64,000 nt of DNA from Pinus tabuliformis (Eukaryota; Streptophyta; Pinopsida; Pinales; Pinaceae), in the NCBI GenBank assembly GCA_031772625.1, contig CM062816.1:834418033-834482032 (forward strand). The letters are read 5' to 3'. The position numbers and the translations under genes are program-made. The notes beneath the pieces are model-generated. The model made no database searches, was not told the DNA's origin, and saw only the letters and a list, made by a program, of their open reading frames with translations. Positions 35,432 to 48,226 of this stretch are shown in pieces; position 1 is the stretch's first letter, and the number at the start of each line of letters is the position of its first letter.

Positions 35432-36240
35432 ATGGGAAAAAATCGCAATATGTCCCTAAATGACTCTTGGAAGCAAGTTTCAACTCATCGTAAAATTCAA
35501 ACCGAGACTCAGGTGGGAAAACCATCGATTATATTGGACTCTTGGAAATGAGTTACAGCTAGGGACACCTCCTTCCTAGGACTTCATAGATCAAAATTTT
35601 CTTTATTTGATGATTTTTGAAGCTAGGGTTTTGTTTAGTAAAGGTCAATGCAAATTTTCACAAGGGGGTGTAATTTTCAAAACACTAGCTTGAGCAATGT
35701 GGGTAGTGTGCTCCCTTGAGCCTTAGCTCGGAAATCCTTTTTCTTGCTTGGCTTGGTTTTTATACCCCTAGACAAATATTGACAATATGTCTCTAAATGG
35801 CTATTGGCAGTGACTTCAACTTTCCATAAAATTCGAACCTGGACTTAAATGAGAAAATCATTGATTCTATTGAACTCCTTGCACTGAGTTACAACTACGG
35901 ACACCCCTCCCCTAGGATTCCATAGCTAAAAATTTGATTAATTTGAGGATAATAAGAGCTATGGTTTTGTTTGGTAAATATGAATGCAACTTTTTCACAA
36001 GGGGATCTATTTTGCAAACATCTAGCTTGAAAAATTGTGGGTAGCATGCTCACATGGGACTTGGTCAAACGCAATGTTGAAGCTTACAAAACTAGTTTTT
36101 GCTACTTGGTTTGGTTTTTATTCCCTAAGACAAAATCACAATATGTCCCTAAATTTATCTTTGAAGCAAAAACTTTCCATAAAATGTAAACTAGGACTCT
36201 AGTATGGAAAAACTATTGATTATGTTGGACTCTATATAAA
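35432..36240. repeat. Tandem repeat, 343/359-bp units, about 2.3 copies
   Basis: Anchors CAATATGTCYCTAAA at about 35447, 35790 and 36149 give periods of 343 and 359. Each unit also carries TTCCATAAAATNNAAAC, a GAGTTACARCTANGGACAC block, and GGGTAGYRTGCTC. Units differ by perhaps 20 percent, so this is an old duplication. No coding signal. Confidence 0.8.
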
Positions 36241-36387
36241 CACAATTAATGATACTTCACAAAGTGAAGCATGAGGAACATGCCATGATATATGATCACA
36301 AGTATAGGTATATGAGGAATATTTTGAGAGGTTAACATCAAGAGGGATGTTGTATTATATATTTTGAGAGGTTAACATTACTAGGGG

Positions 36388-37795
36388 TGTTGGGTATGTG
36401 CTATATTATTTCCACAACTATCCCTATGTTTTGTACAATATTCAATGCCTAGTAGGGTCGTCATAGGGGGGAAATAAACACCCCCCCTCCCCCCCCACCT
36501 TGATTTGGATTGAATCATTATATTGTTTTTCATCGATCTCGATGCTTTCAAAGTGGAAAAAGTGGAGGAATAAGCTCATAGGATTGTTTTTACCAAGGAG
36601 GTCCAGTTTGGAAAATTGGGGTATGAAATATTCTAGGAGAATTTTGAGGCATCAAACGACATTTTTTGAGGGTAAATATTTTTTTCTTTAGTGTGCACCT
36701 CTTTTTCCTATTCTACACATATAGATCTTTCCAACGACATAAGACTCACATCAATCAAAGTTTGTATGCAAAAGTTATGCCACTCAGAAGTTGACCTTCC
36801 TGTTTTCGCCACCATGATTGAGAGGATGCCACATCAGCCCCCATAATTCATGGAAAACGGTCTAGCCACGTGATTATGATGAATAAGGCTCTAGAAGAAT
36901 CTATATTGCAACTTTTGTTAAGAGTTGAGGTAGTCAAACCTAACCACTAGTAGGCTATCAAGTTGTGTTATAACCGAGTCACTAGGAGGAAAAGGAGTTC
37001 CATTCTTTAAGTGCATTTGTTCCATAATCGAGAAAAATTAACCAAGAGGGATAGGAGATAGAGCACAAAGAGAGGATTTATACACCATAGTATCCCCACG
37101 GGCCATACTTCTTTGTAGTCGCAACCAAATTTCCATTTTAGAGAAAGAGAGGGGAACAACCTCACCTTCGAGCTGGTTATTTCTCCCAAAAGGGTTCCTA
37201 GGTTATATTGTGTTTCAAATGTGTTTTTTAAATTTTATTTCACCATTCTCTATTTTATACATCATTTTAATTCGCATGCATACACTATTAACAGTAATCT
37301 ACAAATCTATAAATCTAAAGAGAAATAAAATTGTAATAGTGTATATTTTGGATTTTTAAGTATAATTTTATCAGATTTGTTGTGACAAACTACCCAGTGG
37401 AATATCAATGATAGTTTACGGATGACCCTTGTTCAGGCTTTCAGTGGCAACACACTTGAAAAAAAAATTGGTGGGTTTTTGTGTATGTTTTTGGCGGTTT
37501 TCGGCACATAGTTTTGTGGTGCATGATGGTTTTGCCCATAGTTTTGAAGTTTTGGTTTAGGAAATAAAATTGTATTCTAATACAGGGAAAATGGATCAAC
37601 ATTTCATGTATGTTGCAGGATATATACTGTATTCTAATACTATATAGAGAAAAAATAATTGAAAAATATTGTTGATTTTCCTAGTTTTAGTTTCTAGGAT
37701 AAAATATCTATGTTAATGTGTGTGTTTATCATTGCATCTTTTCTATTTTAATAGGATTTTTTTCATAAATTAATTGTATAGAGTTAAAACCTATA
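36388..37795 (+). mobile_element. Decayed Copia LTR with foreign DNA inside
   Basis: The start TGTTGGGTATGTGCTATATTATTTCC and the end GAGTTAAAACCTATA match the borders of the LTR family at 60630-61167 and 6086-6538. The stretch 37470-37795 aligns with that LTR's 3' half (GCATGATGGTTTT, TTCTAATACAGGG). About 0.9 kb in the middle (36500-37440) is not LTR and probably inserted later or was joined by rearrangement. No target duplication is visible. It is the oldest-looking member of this family here. Confidence 0.5.
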
Positions 37796-38540
37796 GAAAT
37801 ATGCCAATGAAAATTCCCTGGGATGTATCAACTAAACATAGAAAGTTGTATCCAAGCTAAGCAAAATGAGTCCATGATAAAGGTGTTTGAGATGATATGT
37901 ACAAGTAGCTCTAGGAGCTTAAGGGAGATGGAAAGAAATTAGTTACTAGTTCAAGTGCATACCTACAAATTAAGGTTTTAAAAGATATAATAATTCAAGA
38001 GTATCAAAGAAGACTTAGACTAATTGAAAGGCGTAAATAGGTAAATATGCAACCTCAAGTTGCAAGGGATTATAGAATTAACCATTGTTGTAACCTAGTT
38101 GTACAAAACCATCATAAATATAATGTTAACTATAAATTGTGGATTTGATATAAAAATATCACATGTTTTGAGGCCCAAAATGACCATCTATTACATAGCT
38201 TGTGGATTAACATTTATGGTACCCTTGCAAGGAAATTTGTAATATGGTTAGTGCCATGAGATCAAGTAAAGTTTAGAGGTTTTATCTAAATTGAATCCAT
38301 AAATTAGAAGTCTAATGTAGTTTTGGATGACTTTGGACCCATTAACAAAAATTTGAAATTTATTACACACATAAGATAACAACAATGAGATCCTTCTTTC
38401 AAAGGCATAAAATGGTGTACTTTTTTGTAAATTCTTATTAAGTGATGTATGTTATGATGCCTTTATCAAAAGACAATTTGGTTATTATATATTTCATGAT
38501 GTTCCATGGAGGTGTTGTTGTTTGTGTTGATGTTTAAGCT
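37796..38540. other. AT-rich DNA, nothing assigned
   Basis: No coding or repeat signal that I can support. Confidence 0.4.
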
Positions 38541-40607
38541 TGATCTAGATCTTTTCACTTCAAATATGCATACAAGATCGCATTTTAAAGAGTATGTAAC
38601 CATAAGCTGCATATACATAAACAAAGCAGAAATAAACAACAACCATGAGAAACAAAGACACAATAGGTTGATAATGAAGTTCACCCAGTGTGGGCTACAC
38701 CTTTGGGCTCTGCTCAATGTGGGGAGGCCACTTTCATTAATCTTCAGAAAAAATCAAATTACATGCATGTACAAAAGACACCTTATACGTACACTTCTGG
38801 GGATGGCCTGAAAATGCACACCTCTGATGAAGAAATGAACTGCACCATTGAATATCTAGCAGAAAATCGTGGAAATGACTGTAAACTCGACCCCTTTCTG
38901 ATTCGATCAAAATCTTGACCTTCAAGAATCTCAAAGATTCCCCCAAAGATACCTTCTCATTGCTTGACTAGAATTATGTTGCTCATATGACAAATCTAAC
39001 TTCACCACTGCTCTCCTTGTGAAAATCTGAGTAGAATGAGTATAAAGTCGGCTTGGTTCTGAAACTGCCAAAATTTGGCCCATAGGGAACCTTTTAGATT
39101 CCTCATGATTCCACAAAGATTCCTTTCTGCATGTTGACTGAATATATGCTACTCATATGAAAAATATGACTTCACCACTGTGCTCCTTACGAAAAACTGA
39201 GATAAATGAGTATAAAGTTGGCCTGGTTCTGAAACTATCAAAATTTGGCCCTTAGGGAATCTTTTAGATTCTTCATGATTCCACAAAGATTTTTCTCTGT
39301 AAGTTGACTGAAGATATGCTGCTCATATGAAAAATCTGACTTCACCACTGTGCTCTGTGTGAAAAACTGAGTAAAATAAGTAAAAAGTTGGTCTAGTTCT
39401 AAAACTGTCAAAATTTGGCCCTTATGGAATCTTTTAGATTCCTCATGATTCTGCAAAGATTCCTCTTTGTAAGTTGGTTGAATATATACTCAGATGACAA
39501 ATTTGACTTCATCACTACGCTTCTTGCGAAAAACTGAGTAAAATGAGTATAAAGTCAGCCTAAGTCTAAAACTGCAAAAATTTGGCCCTTAGGTTTAGGA
39601 ACTCATGATTCCACAAATATTCCTCTTTGAAAGTTGATTGGAGATCTACTTCTCAGATGAAAAATCTGACTTCACCAATGTGCTCCTTGCTAAAAATTGA
39701 GTAAAAATGAGTATAAAGTCGATCTGGTTTTGAGACTGTCAAAATTTATCCCTTAGGGAATATTTTAGATTCCTCATGATTCCGCAAAGATTCTTCTTTG
39801 TAAGTTTACTGAAGCTCTTCTTCTCAGATGATAAATCTGACTTCACCAATTTTTTCCTTGCGAAAAATTGAGTAAAATGAGTATAAAGTCGGTCTGGTTC
39901 TGAAACTGTCAAAATTTTGCCCTTAGGGAATCTTTTAGATTCTTTGCATATTCCCCTGTGTCAGGGTTCCACTCCTTAGTTTCCGTCCCCGCTCAGGGTG
40001 CCACCTCTACATTGGGTTTCGTTCCCCTATTCCCTTGTGGTAAATATGAGTTTAAATAATAAAAACATGGCGATAATTTTAAGCATGCCTTCTTGACAGA
40101 ATGGTTGGCAGTGTTAATTTGTTGAGTTGTTGGCTAATCTTAATATCTTTTGCTATTTTTTTTTGTTTTTTGTTTTTTGTTTTGTTTTGTTTTGCTTTTT
40201 TTTTTTTGAATATGGACAAAATTTGTTGGCCGAAATTTTGGGGTCACCGGAAAAATTAAGTAGACGACAATTTCGCCAGTTTCGGCTACTGGAAACTGTC
40301 ACCAAAAGTGCCAAATTGTTGCCTCGTTAATTTCTGCCAAATTTAGTGGCTCTGCCAGATTTAGCTGGGCTTCCAAATTTAGTTGGCACTCTGCTAATTT
40401 TAGCAAAGGGCCCTAGTTAACCAAAACTTTAACTAGCCATAACTTTTGCATATGATGTCAGATTGAGGTGTAGTTTGCGTCGTTGGAAAACTTGTGTTGA
40501 GATTTTTGGTTCGACTCTCATTTCATGGTAATACAATTTTTATTTTTATTTTTGAGCCTTTCTTGAGCCCTCTTTGATCACTGAGTGTTTCAGGAGCACA
40601 TGGATCA
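38541..40607 (-). repeat. 3' LTR (minus orientation), 2.07 kb
   Basis: Bounded by TGATCTAG on the left and TGGATCA on the right. It contains about seven units of a 170-bp tandem repeat and a T-rich stretch near 40150-40210. Confidence 0.8.
38870..39950. repeat. 170-bp tandem repeats in the 3' LTR
   Basis: The anchor AAATTTGGCC recurs at 39071, 39241, 39411, about 39578, 39742 and 39912, a period of 164-170 bases, with a more diverged unit before them. Each unit carries TTTTAGATTCCTCATGATTCC and a GAAAAATCTGACTTCACCA block. Confidence 0.9.
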
Positions 40608-42138
40608 TTCCTCCCCACTAAGGAGCTTTTGGTCCTCCAAAAGAGTGAACATAATCTGTGATCTATTGTGTTCCCTTGTTTGCACAACAAGTGCCCTGAT
40701 AGACCACACTTCCTTCTCCTTCACGTTTGTTCTTCGAAGACATAAGTGATGAGCCGACACCTGCATCCTCTGCAAACTTGTCGTACAATATCTGCAAACT
40801 ACATGTTCAATTACATGACCAATAATGAACCAAGCATCCCCATACTTGCCAAGAGTTTATACGACATGCTCCTTGGTCAGCTGTACATCATAATAGCAAC
40901 CAATATTCCAACTATCAATAAAAAGAGGCCAAAACGTCATTATGTTGTTTTCAGAAGTGATGGAAAACACATCATCACTTTTACAATCATTTCATAACAT
41001 ATGATTTACAATAATATGGCCACAATAAGCTATTATATCTAATAAAACCATCTATCACTCAACAATGTGAATGGGTCATCTCCCTGTGGTTGATTCGCTT
41101 GTTGACCATATTCACTAGCTTGTTTCTTCATAGGTTCTTTTTGGGCATGGATTATTTAACATGTGGATCTCTGGTGTCCACCTCTGTTGCAATGATTCAA
41201 AAATTTCTTCCTCCCCCATACCATCTTAACCTTCTTCCTTCCCTGATGCGGAGAAGGCCTTTCATGTCTCATCCTCTTTCTTGTTGCCATTCTCTTCCAG
41301 CGCTCAACAACCACGCGGTTATGCAAGCCACTAAAACTACATGGTTTTCTATGCCATGATTTTTTCTCATCATGAAAAATATGCTTGTAATCAAAATGAA
41401 CTTTAGAATACTGAGACTTTTTATACCTCTCTTGGTTGTCTTTGGTGCAATCTTGACGATGAGATCTTGCCTTAGCTCTTCCTCTGTAATGTGCACTGTC
41501 ATGGGAGGAATTTGGTGTGTTCCAATCATCCTCTTTCCCTGATGGCTTCGATAATGCCTTGGAAGCTTCTGCTACCTTCGAGTACTCTCCTCAGTGTATC
41601 TCATCTTGGTAAGGAGTCTCAAGGCGGTTCCTGAAATGGGTACCTCAAGGCTTCCAACAGAAATAACCTGATGTGAAAATGAAACCAAAGAATAATCAAC
41701 ATTGTTTACCTCAGTTGTCGATTCTGAAGTAGTTGGATTCACTAAGCCTTCATTATGCTTCAACTCTTCCAAGGCCTCTTCCGTGGCTTGTAACTAAAGC
41801 TGCAATTTCTGCTTCTCCTGTTTTTCTTCACGTAGAAGTCTCCTCAATTCAACATTCTCTTCTTGAAGGCTCTGACTGATCTCCTCATTTGAATGATGAG
41901 AAGAAGATGAATAATCATTGGAAGATGGAGATGGAGCATTGTCCTCTACTCTATCTTTCTCCTGTTCCTATCTTGCCATTTTATCCTCATAATTTGCATC
42001 CATTAAATCTACCATGTTGGCCATCCTGTAGAAGGCCTCGTAGATATCTTTGTCATCCTCAATTTTCTTTATAGCTACACGTTCAATAATTCACACTCGC
42101 AATTCACATCAGTAAGAAGATCGCTCTGATACCAAACT
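40608..42138 (-). other. Interior of the non-autonomous element
   Basis: 1.53 kb between purine tract and primer site. On the minus strand the part nearest the primer site reads as an acidic open stretch (EDDKDIYEAFYRMANMVDLM), the start of a decayed coding region of unknown kind. The rest is basic and Ser-rich in pieces. I cannot assign a protein family. Confidence 0.5.
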
Positions 42139-43987
42139 TGATCCAGATTTTTTCACTTCAAAGATGCATACAAAATCACATTTTAAAGAGCATGTAATGA
42201 TAAGATGCATATACATAAACGAAGTGGAAATAAACAACAACCATGAGAATCAAAGACACAATAGGTTGATAGTGGAGTTCACTCAGTGTGAGCTATGTCT
42301 CAAGGCTCTGCTCAATGTGGAGAGGCCTCTTTCATTAATCTTCAACAAAAATCAAATTACATGCATGTACAAAAGACACCTTATACCTCCACTTCCGGGG
42401 ATGGCCTGAAAATGAACACATTTTTTGAAGAAATGAATTGCACCATTGAATTTCCTGCAGAAAATCGTGAAAAATTACTGTAAACTCGACCCCTTTTTGC
42501 TTCAGTCAAAATTCGAACCTTCAGGAATCTCAAAGATTCCTCCAAAGATTCCTTCTCATTGGTTGACTAGAATTCCACTACTTATATGACAAATCTAACT
42601 TCGCCATTGTGCTCCTTGTGAAAAAACTGAGTAAAATGATTACAAAGTCGTCTTAGTTATGAAACTGTCAAAATTTGGCCTGTAGGGAATCTTTTAGATT
42701 CCTCATGATTCCACAAAGGTTCCTCTTTGAAATTTGAATGAAAATATCATGTTCAGATGAAAAATCTGACTTCAACCTTTTGCTCCTTGCGAAACACTGA
42801 GTAAAATGAATATATAGTCGGTCTGGTTATGAAATTGTCAAAATTTGGCTCTTAGGGAATCTTTTAGATTTCTCACGATTCCACAATGATTCCTCTTTGC
42901 AAGTTGACTGAAGATATGGTACTCAGATGACAAATATGACTTCACCACTACGCTCCTTACGAAAAACTGAGTAAAATGAGTATAAAGTCGACTTGGTTCC
43001 AAAACTATCAAAATTTGGCCCTTAGGGAATCTTTTAGATTCCTCATGATTCCACAAATATTCCTCTCTACAAGTTGACTACATATCTGCTGCTCAAATGA
43101 AAAATCTGATTTCACGAATGTGCTCCTTGTGAAAAACTTAGTAAAATGAATATAAAGTTGGCATAGTTCTGAAACTGTCAAAATTTGGCCCTAAGGGAAT
43201 CCTTTAGATTCCTCATGATTCTGTAAAGATTCATCTTTGCAAGTTGATTGAAGATCTGCTGCTCAAATGAAAAATCTGACTTCACCAATGTGCTCCTAGT
43301 GAAAACTGAATTAAATGAGTATAAAGTCGGTTTGGTTCTGAAACTGTCAAAATTTAGCCGTTAGGGAATCTTTTAGATTCCTTGCATATCCCCTGTGTCA
43401 GGGTGTTGCTCCTCACTTTTCATGCCCACTCAGGATTCCACATCTGCATTGAGTGTCGTGTTTCTCTTCCCTTGTGGACAATATGAGTTTAAATAAATAA
43501 AATCTTGGCATTAATTTTTAAACCTGGTTGGCAGTGTAATTTGTTGGGTTGTTGGCCAATTTTATTTTTTTTGGGTTTTTTTCTTTTCGAAAATATGGAC
43601 AAAATTCGTTGAGCGAAATTTGGGGTCACCGCAAAAATTAAGCAGGAAACAATTTCACTGGTTCTGGCTACCAAAAACCGTCACTATAAAGTGCCAAATT
43701 GTTGTCTCATTAATTTCCGTAAAATTTAGCGGCACTGCTAGATTTAGCCAGGCTTCCAATTTTAGTTGGCGCTCTGCTAACTTAGTGAAGGGGTCTAGTT
43801 GACCAAAACTTTGACTGACCATAAATTTTGCATGTGATGTCGGATTGAGGTTCTATTTGCACTGTTGGAAAGCTTGTGACAAGCTCTTCGATTCAACCCT
43901 ATTTCCATGGTAATAGAAGAACTTTTATTTTTAAGTCTTTCCTGTGCCCTCTTTCACCAATGAGTGTTTTGAGAGCCACCTGGATCA
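42139..43987 (-). repeat. 5' LTR (minus orientation), 1.85 kb
   Basis: Bounded by TGATCCAG on the left and CTGGATCA on the right, with the primer site four bases outside its left end. It contains about six 170-bp units. Confidence 0.8.
42500..43395. repeat. 170-bp tandem repeats in the 5' LTR
   Basis: The same unit as in the 3' LTR, with anchors near 42506, 42671, 42841, 43011, 43181 and 43350. The unit number differs between the two LTRs. Confidence 0.9.
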
Positions 43988-43992
43988 AAGTT

Positions 43993-46500
43993 AAAGGCCA
44001 AATATTTAAGTACACAAACCTAAGGATGGACAAGTATATATGGAGACTAGAACTAGAGTTTTCTTGCCATGCTCTTGTGTGATTCAACATTGCTAGGGTT
44101 TGTAAATGTTAAGGAAAAAAATAATTCTAGTGTGAGGAGCATATGTGATACAAGCTTGTTAAAGCCAAGGGAGGACTTATTGGTGTTAATGCTAGCTTGT
44201 TGTGGATCTTTAATGTTGGCTAGAGTTTTCATGATTTTACCTTGCTATAGTTTAGAAAGCTAGACATTATAACATTTTTGTGATAAATTTGTTCACATGT
44301 ATTTCGTTTATTCTATATATGTATAAAGTATCTAAATATTCAAAATTGTATGATTGCAAATTTGATTTTTCATCTTGCATTATCTTCATGATTAAATAAT
44401 TTCCAGTATTTATCATTCATGTTGGTTTCATATAACATAAGGTTGAAATTATTAAGTGATTTAATGTAGAAATTGAATATAAAAAAACATATTTCAATTA
44501 CATAATTTATTATAATAAATGGATTTTCAGATCTAGTATACACTTGGATAAGTGTTCACTAAAGGATAAACTTGTTGCAATTTGTTTGTGATAAAATGAG
44601 GGGTGTTTCTTGATTTATGACAATGTGGAGTCTATGAAGACATATTATACCAGCTCTAGGGATATGATGAATGGACTTGATACCAAGGTAGAGATGACTG
44701 TGATGAACATGAAGGTTAGGTACTTAGTGATGTCACCAGTAAGGGAAGTCATGATTAGAAGGAGACCATGACTCTTGGTACTACTATTTAGTGATTTTGT
44801 TGCTTTTTTATGAGGCCCACAAAGGTCATGAACATTCTTCAACAACAAAATCTACTACTACTAATGCATCCTCTTCAACAATCCAAATTGAATCCACCAT
44901 CAACTTTGATAATTTAGATTTCAAAACTTTAAATTGGCATACATGAAAATTCAAACTAGCAATCTAATAATTCAACATAAAATAAACAAACACTTCAGTA
45001 GTTTCAGACCCATGCATTAAAACAATCTTATTCACATGTAAATGTATTATAAAAAAGTATGCATATCAATATCTATGTGTGTGTTTGTGCATTAAAATTA
45101 ATAACATAACAATCCACATAGCTCAATAGACAATATAATATTGAACATGCCATTCTACCCCTTTTGTGTAGCTACTTGATTTCTAGTAAGTCATTTGGAT
45201 CATCTCTATTGCTAATGGTATCCATTGATCTCTCATTCTCGAAATGAGGTAGGATGTTGTGTATCTTGTGTGATCTACTCATAGATAGGGTTTGTAGTTG
45301 AATGTTTGTACCAATGAATAAGTGTGTAGAGTGATACACCATTGCACCTTGCCTATAATCCATGAATACATAACCATTGGTCTCTCTTGAATTTCCATCT
45401 AGTGTAAGATATTCAACCTTAAAAACCATTAAGCAAGCTGGAAATTCACTGGCTTCATCATGAGATAATAATGTATTAAGAGTTTTCTTCACTAGTATGC
45501 ATCATGCCAACCAATGATCAATGCCCTATTCATTGTATTTTTGGTAACAATCGCATAAATGTGTCCGACGAAAAATGCAATGTATTGTCAAGTGAAAATG
45601 TCTATGATCTTGATCTACAATGGTTAAACAAAAAACATAAAAAGATCCAATATACAATGTGATACATATGTACCTCATTGTATAAGATCAAATATATCGT
45701 TATAATATGTTGAAATGGTTGTTTCTCCCTCTAATAGATTTGTTTCAACAAAAACACAAGGGTCTACTACAAGTGATACATGATTCCATTCATTGACCTA
45801 GTCCATTGATTCACATTCATCATATTCACCACTGATACATTCTCCAAAAAATAACAAGTTAGATTTCATGTCCATATTTCAAACAAATATTTGGCCAAGT
45901 TATGAATTAGATGAAATGCACGAGTTCCTTATATTTTGTTGCAATGATATGGATGTGATTGATCTAAATTTACCACTTCCTAGAAATTTCTTTGCACATG
46001 AACTGCCCCTTTTGTTTTTTGTTGCTCATTTTCTCCATCTAAATTATTTTAGAGCACCAATGGATATATAATTTGCATCTTGAATACAAGGATTTGTTGT
46101 AAACATCATCTCCTACCTTCATAGTGCAATTTTGATGTATGCCCTAGCCCCATCATGCTTATCTTTTCCATACATAGTCTCAATATAGTTCCAAATATGG
46201 GGCACATTGCATGTTTTATGTAGTATTTGGCCCATGCCTACATGTGAAATGCACCATTATGATAACTTGATATGAATGATAATATTGGACCTCAATCTCA
46301 TTCTGTGTTTGAAGGGTGTAGTTCTAAGAAAAATCCATAATGGACAATATAGTTCCAAGGGGAAAGGTGTCCCTGCATATTCTAAATTGTTCATCTTGCA
46401 ATTGTGCTACATGCACATGTTGAACATATGCTTCATCTTTTATAAAAAAAATTCCTTCATGAAATCACATATTCATACATGCTGAAACATAAATAAGGCC
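43993..46500. other. AT-rich DNA, nothing firmly assigned
   Basis: A minus-strand open stretch of 106 codons (45172-45492) has a mixed composition that could be coding (YLTLDGNSRETNGYVFMDYR) but matches no family I know. It may belong to the same decayed gene as 46663-47627. Confidence 0.35.
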
Positions 46501-46662
46501 ATAAGAAAAAATATATGTTGAATTCAGAGGTGCAATAAGACAAATGCTACTGTAACTTACTTAGGACTTCACTAATGCAATATTTTTTCTTTCTTTTCCA
46601 CTATATAGTTCACACATAACATATTTGAAACTCTACATATCTACTATCATCCTCCCAAGTTT

Positions 46663-47627
46663 TTACTCCTCACTTTCATGAGTGCATCTAGTCAATAATG
46701 CAAATCCACCACACCTAGAGTGTGTCCCATATAAACAATATTTTGTGCGATATTTTTGTCTTTCGGGCCTTGGACACATGATGCTATGAACAAATTCTCT
46801 CGATGAAATTGGTGGTAGTATCAATGAGAAACATTTCAAAATGTTATGATGCGAAAAATGATAGATGTGTACATATGTGTTATAAAAATAATAAAATTCT
46901 ATGTGGTATCTATGATAACATGTGTTACAATCCATGCATATTCTAACATACCAAGGTTTGCATTTCTCAAAAGATATTTGGCATAGGTTCAATTCCATGC
47001 GCTCTTTCTTGAATCTCTCATAGAATTTTGTTTTGCTCAAGTGAAGGAAGTGCTTAATGTGGGGTTGACATGATTTACAACACTTTATCAACTTTAGCAA
47101 ATCTTTTTGATTGGATGAAGGCCTAGTATTTTCATGCCAAAAATTTTGTACTAGTTCCTTAACATCATCCATTGACTTCATTTTGAATAAGGAAACCTAT
47201 CAATGAAGGCCCAATATCTTGTTTGACCTATGTTGTCAAAATTTTCTCTTATAATAGAATACTTTTGAAGATATTTTCTATTTACTTGAAAAATATGAGA
47301 TGTGCATGACATGAAACAATGATTCCTTATGGACTTGTTTACAATAGTTTCTAATATTACACAATGAGCCATGTTACAATATTTTCAGTGAGTAATTTTT
47401 CTAATTGTACTAAAATAATATTGAAGGTTTATAATAATGTGATTACTAATGTCTGAACTTCTAACTATCTTTATGCCTAAAATTATTCTAACAACAACTA
47501 AACTATGTGATTTTAATAAGGCCAAAAATAATTGAAATTTCATTGCATCACTTTTTGATTCAAAAAATTCTTGCAAAATTTTTAATGCACTACCAATAAA
47601 TATTTTATTTATGTAATGTACCTTCAA
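46663..47627 (-). pseudogene. Broken cysteine-rich gene of unknown family, possibly transposase-derived
   Basis: Three minus-strand open parts lie in order: 47627-47385 (80 codons), 47372-47178 (64) and 47181-46663 (172); the last two overlap by four bases in different frames. The 172-codon part is rich in Cys, His and Tyr, with CKPWYVRICMDCNTCYHRYH followed by a second cluster (CPRPERQKYRTKYC, then SRCGGFALLTRC). Such paired Cys clusters suggest metal binding. I recall similar uncharacterised proteins scattered in many copies in plant genomes, which suggests a DNA transposon, but I cannot name the family. A stop after HESEE and further gene-like residues beyond it show the copy is truncated or broken. 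No terminal inverted repeats were found. Confidence 0.45.
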
Positions 47628-47639
47628 GGCCTACTACAG

Positions 47640-48226
47640 AAATTTCATCCACAAAGAATACATTTAGGAGTTCTTTTTCGTGTGCTTAATAACTAAGGTA
47701 AGGAAGGTTGACACCAGGTGTTGATCCCTTATCCAGTATATTGTAGAAGTTTGGGAGTGCAATGGAGCATTATTTGGCTTGTATGTTGAATATAATTGTT
47801 TAAATTAAACCTACACATGAGGATCCTCTTCACCAAAAGGGTGAAAAACATTCAATTTCTTAATTCCAACCTCTAGATAATCAACTTATTAAAAATTGGA
47901 ATATATTCTTCAACTATTTCATTACTTGTTGATGGAATATTGGTTAGAATAACACTTGATGTTATAATTTGAATGGCGTCCCTTATATGTGTATGCTTCG
48001 CCTATGGAAACAAACTAGAGTCCACTATGACATTCATTGTGGAAGGACTTGAGTTGGTGATGGGAGGATTCCTATGTTTCTCTAGACCCAATATTTCCTT
48101 TTCTCTTAGATCTTTGAATTTTTTTGGGAGCAACAACTCCCTTTTATAATTTTTTGATCATTTGCATAAGTTTCCCATCGCTGAAAGTTTCTAATAGAAC
48201 ACGACTACATTAAAAATAGTTAAGGA
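47640..48226. other. AT-rich DNA, nothing assigned
   Basis: Target region of the Copia element that starts at 48227; it ends in AAGGA, the element's target duplication. Confidence 0.4.

Larger units (their letters stand above)
38541..43987 (-). mobile_element. Non-autonomous LTR element with tandem repeats inside its LTRs
   Basis: Read on the minus strand: 5' LTR 43987-42139, primer site TGGTATCAGAGCG at 42134-42122, interior of 1.53 kb, purine tract TAGTGGGGAGGAA at 40620-40608, 3' LTR 40607-38541. Flanking 5-mers are AAGCT (38536-38540) and AAGTT (43988-43992). LTR ends are TGATCC...GGATCA. The interior shows no Gag, protease, integrase or RT I can recognise, only short basic or Ser/Thr-rich open stretches (41269-41529, 41572-41772). 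It looks structurally complete but enzyme-free, and old, since the LTRs differ by well over 10 percent. Confidence 0.82.

Noticed and set aside
38870-39950. A CRISPR-like or bacterial repeat array
   Set aside because: The units are 170 bp, diverged along their whole length, lie in an LTR, and have no repeat-spacer alternation.
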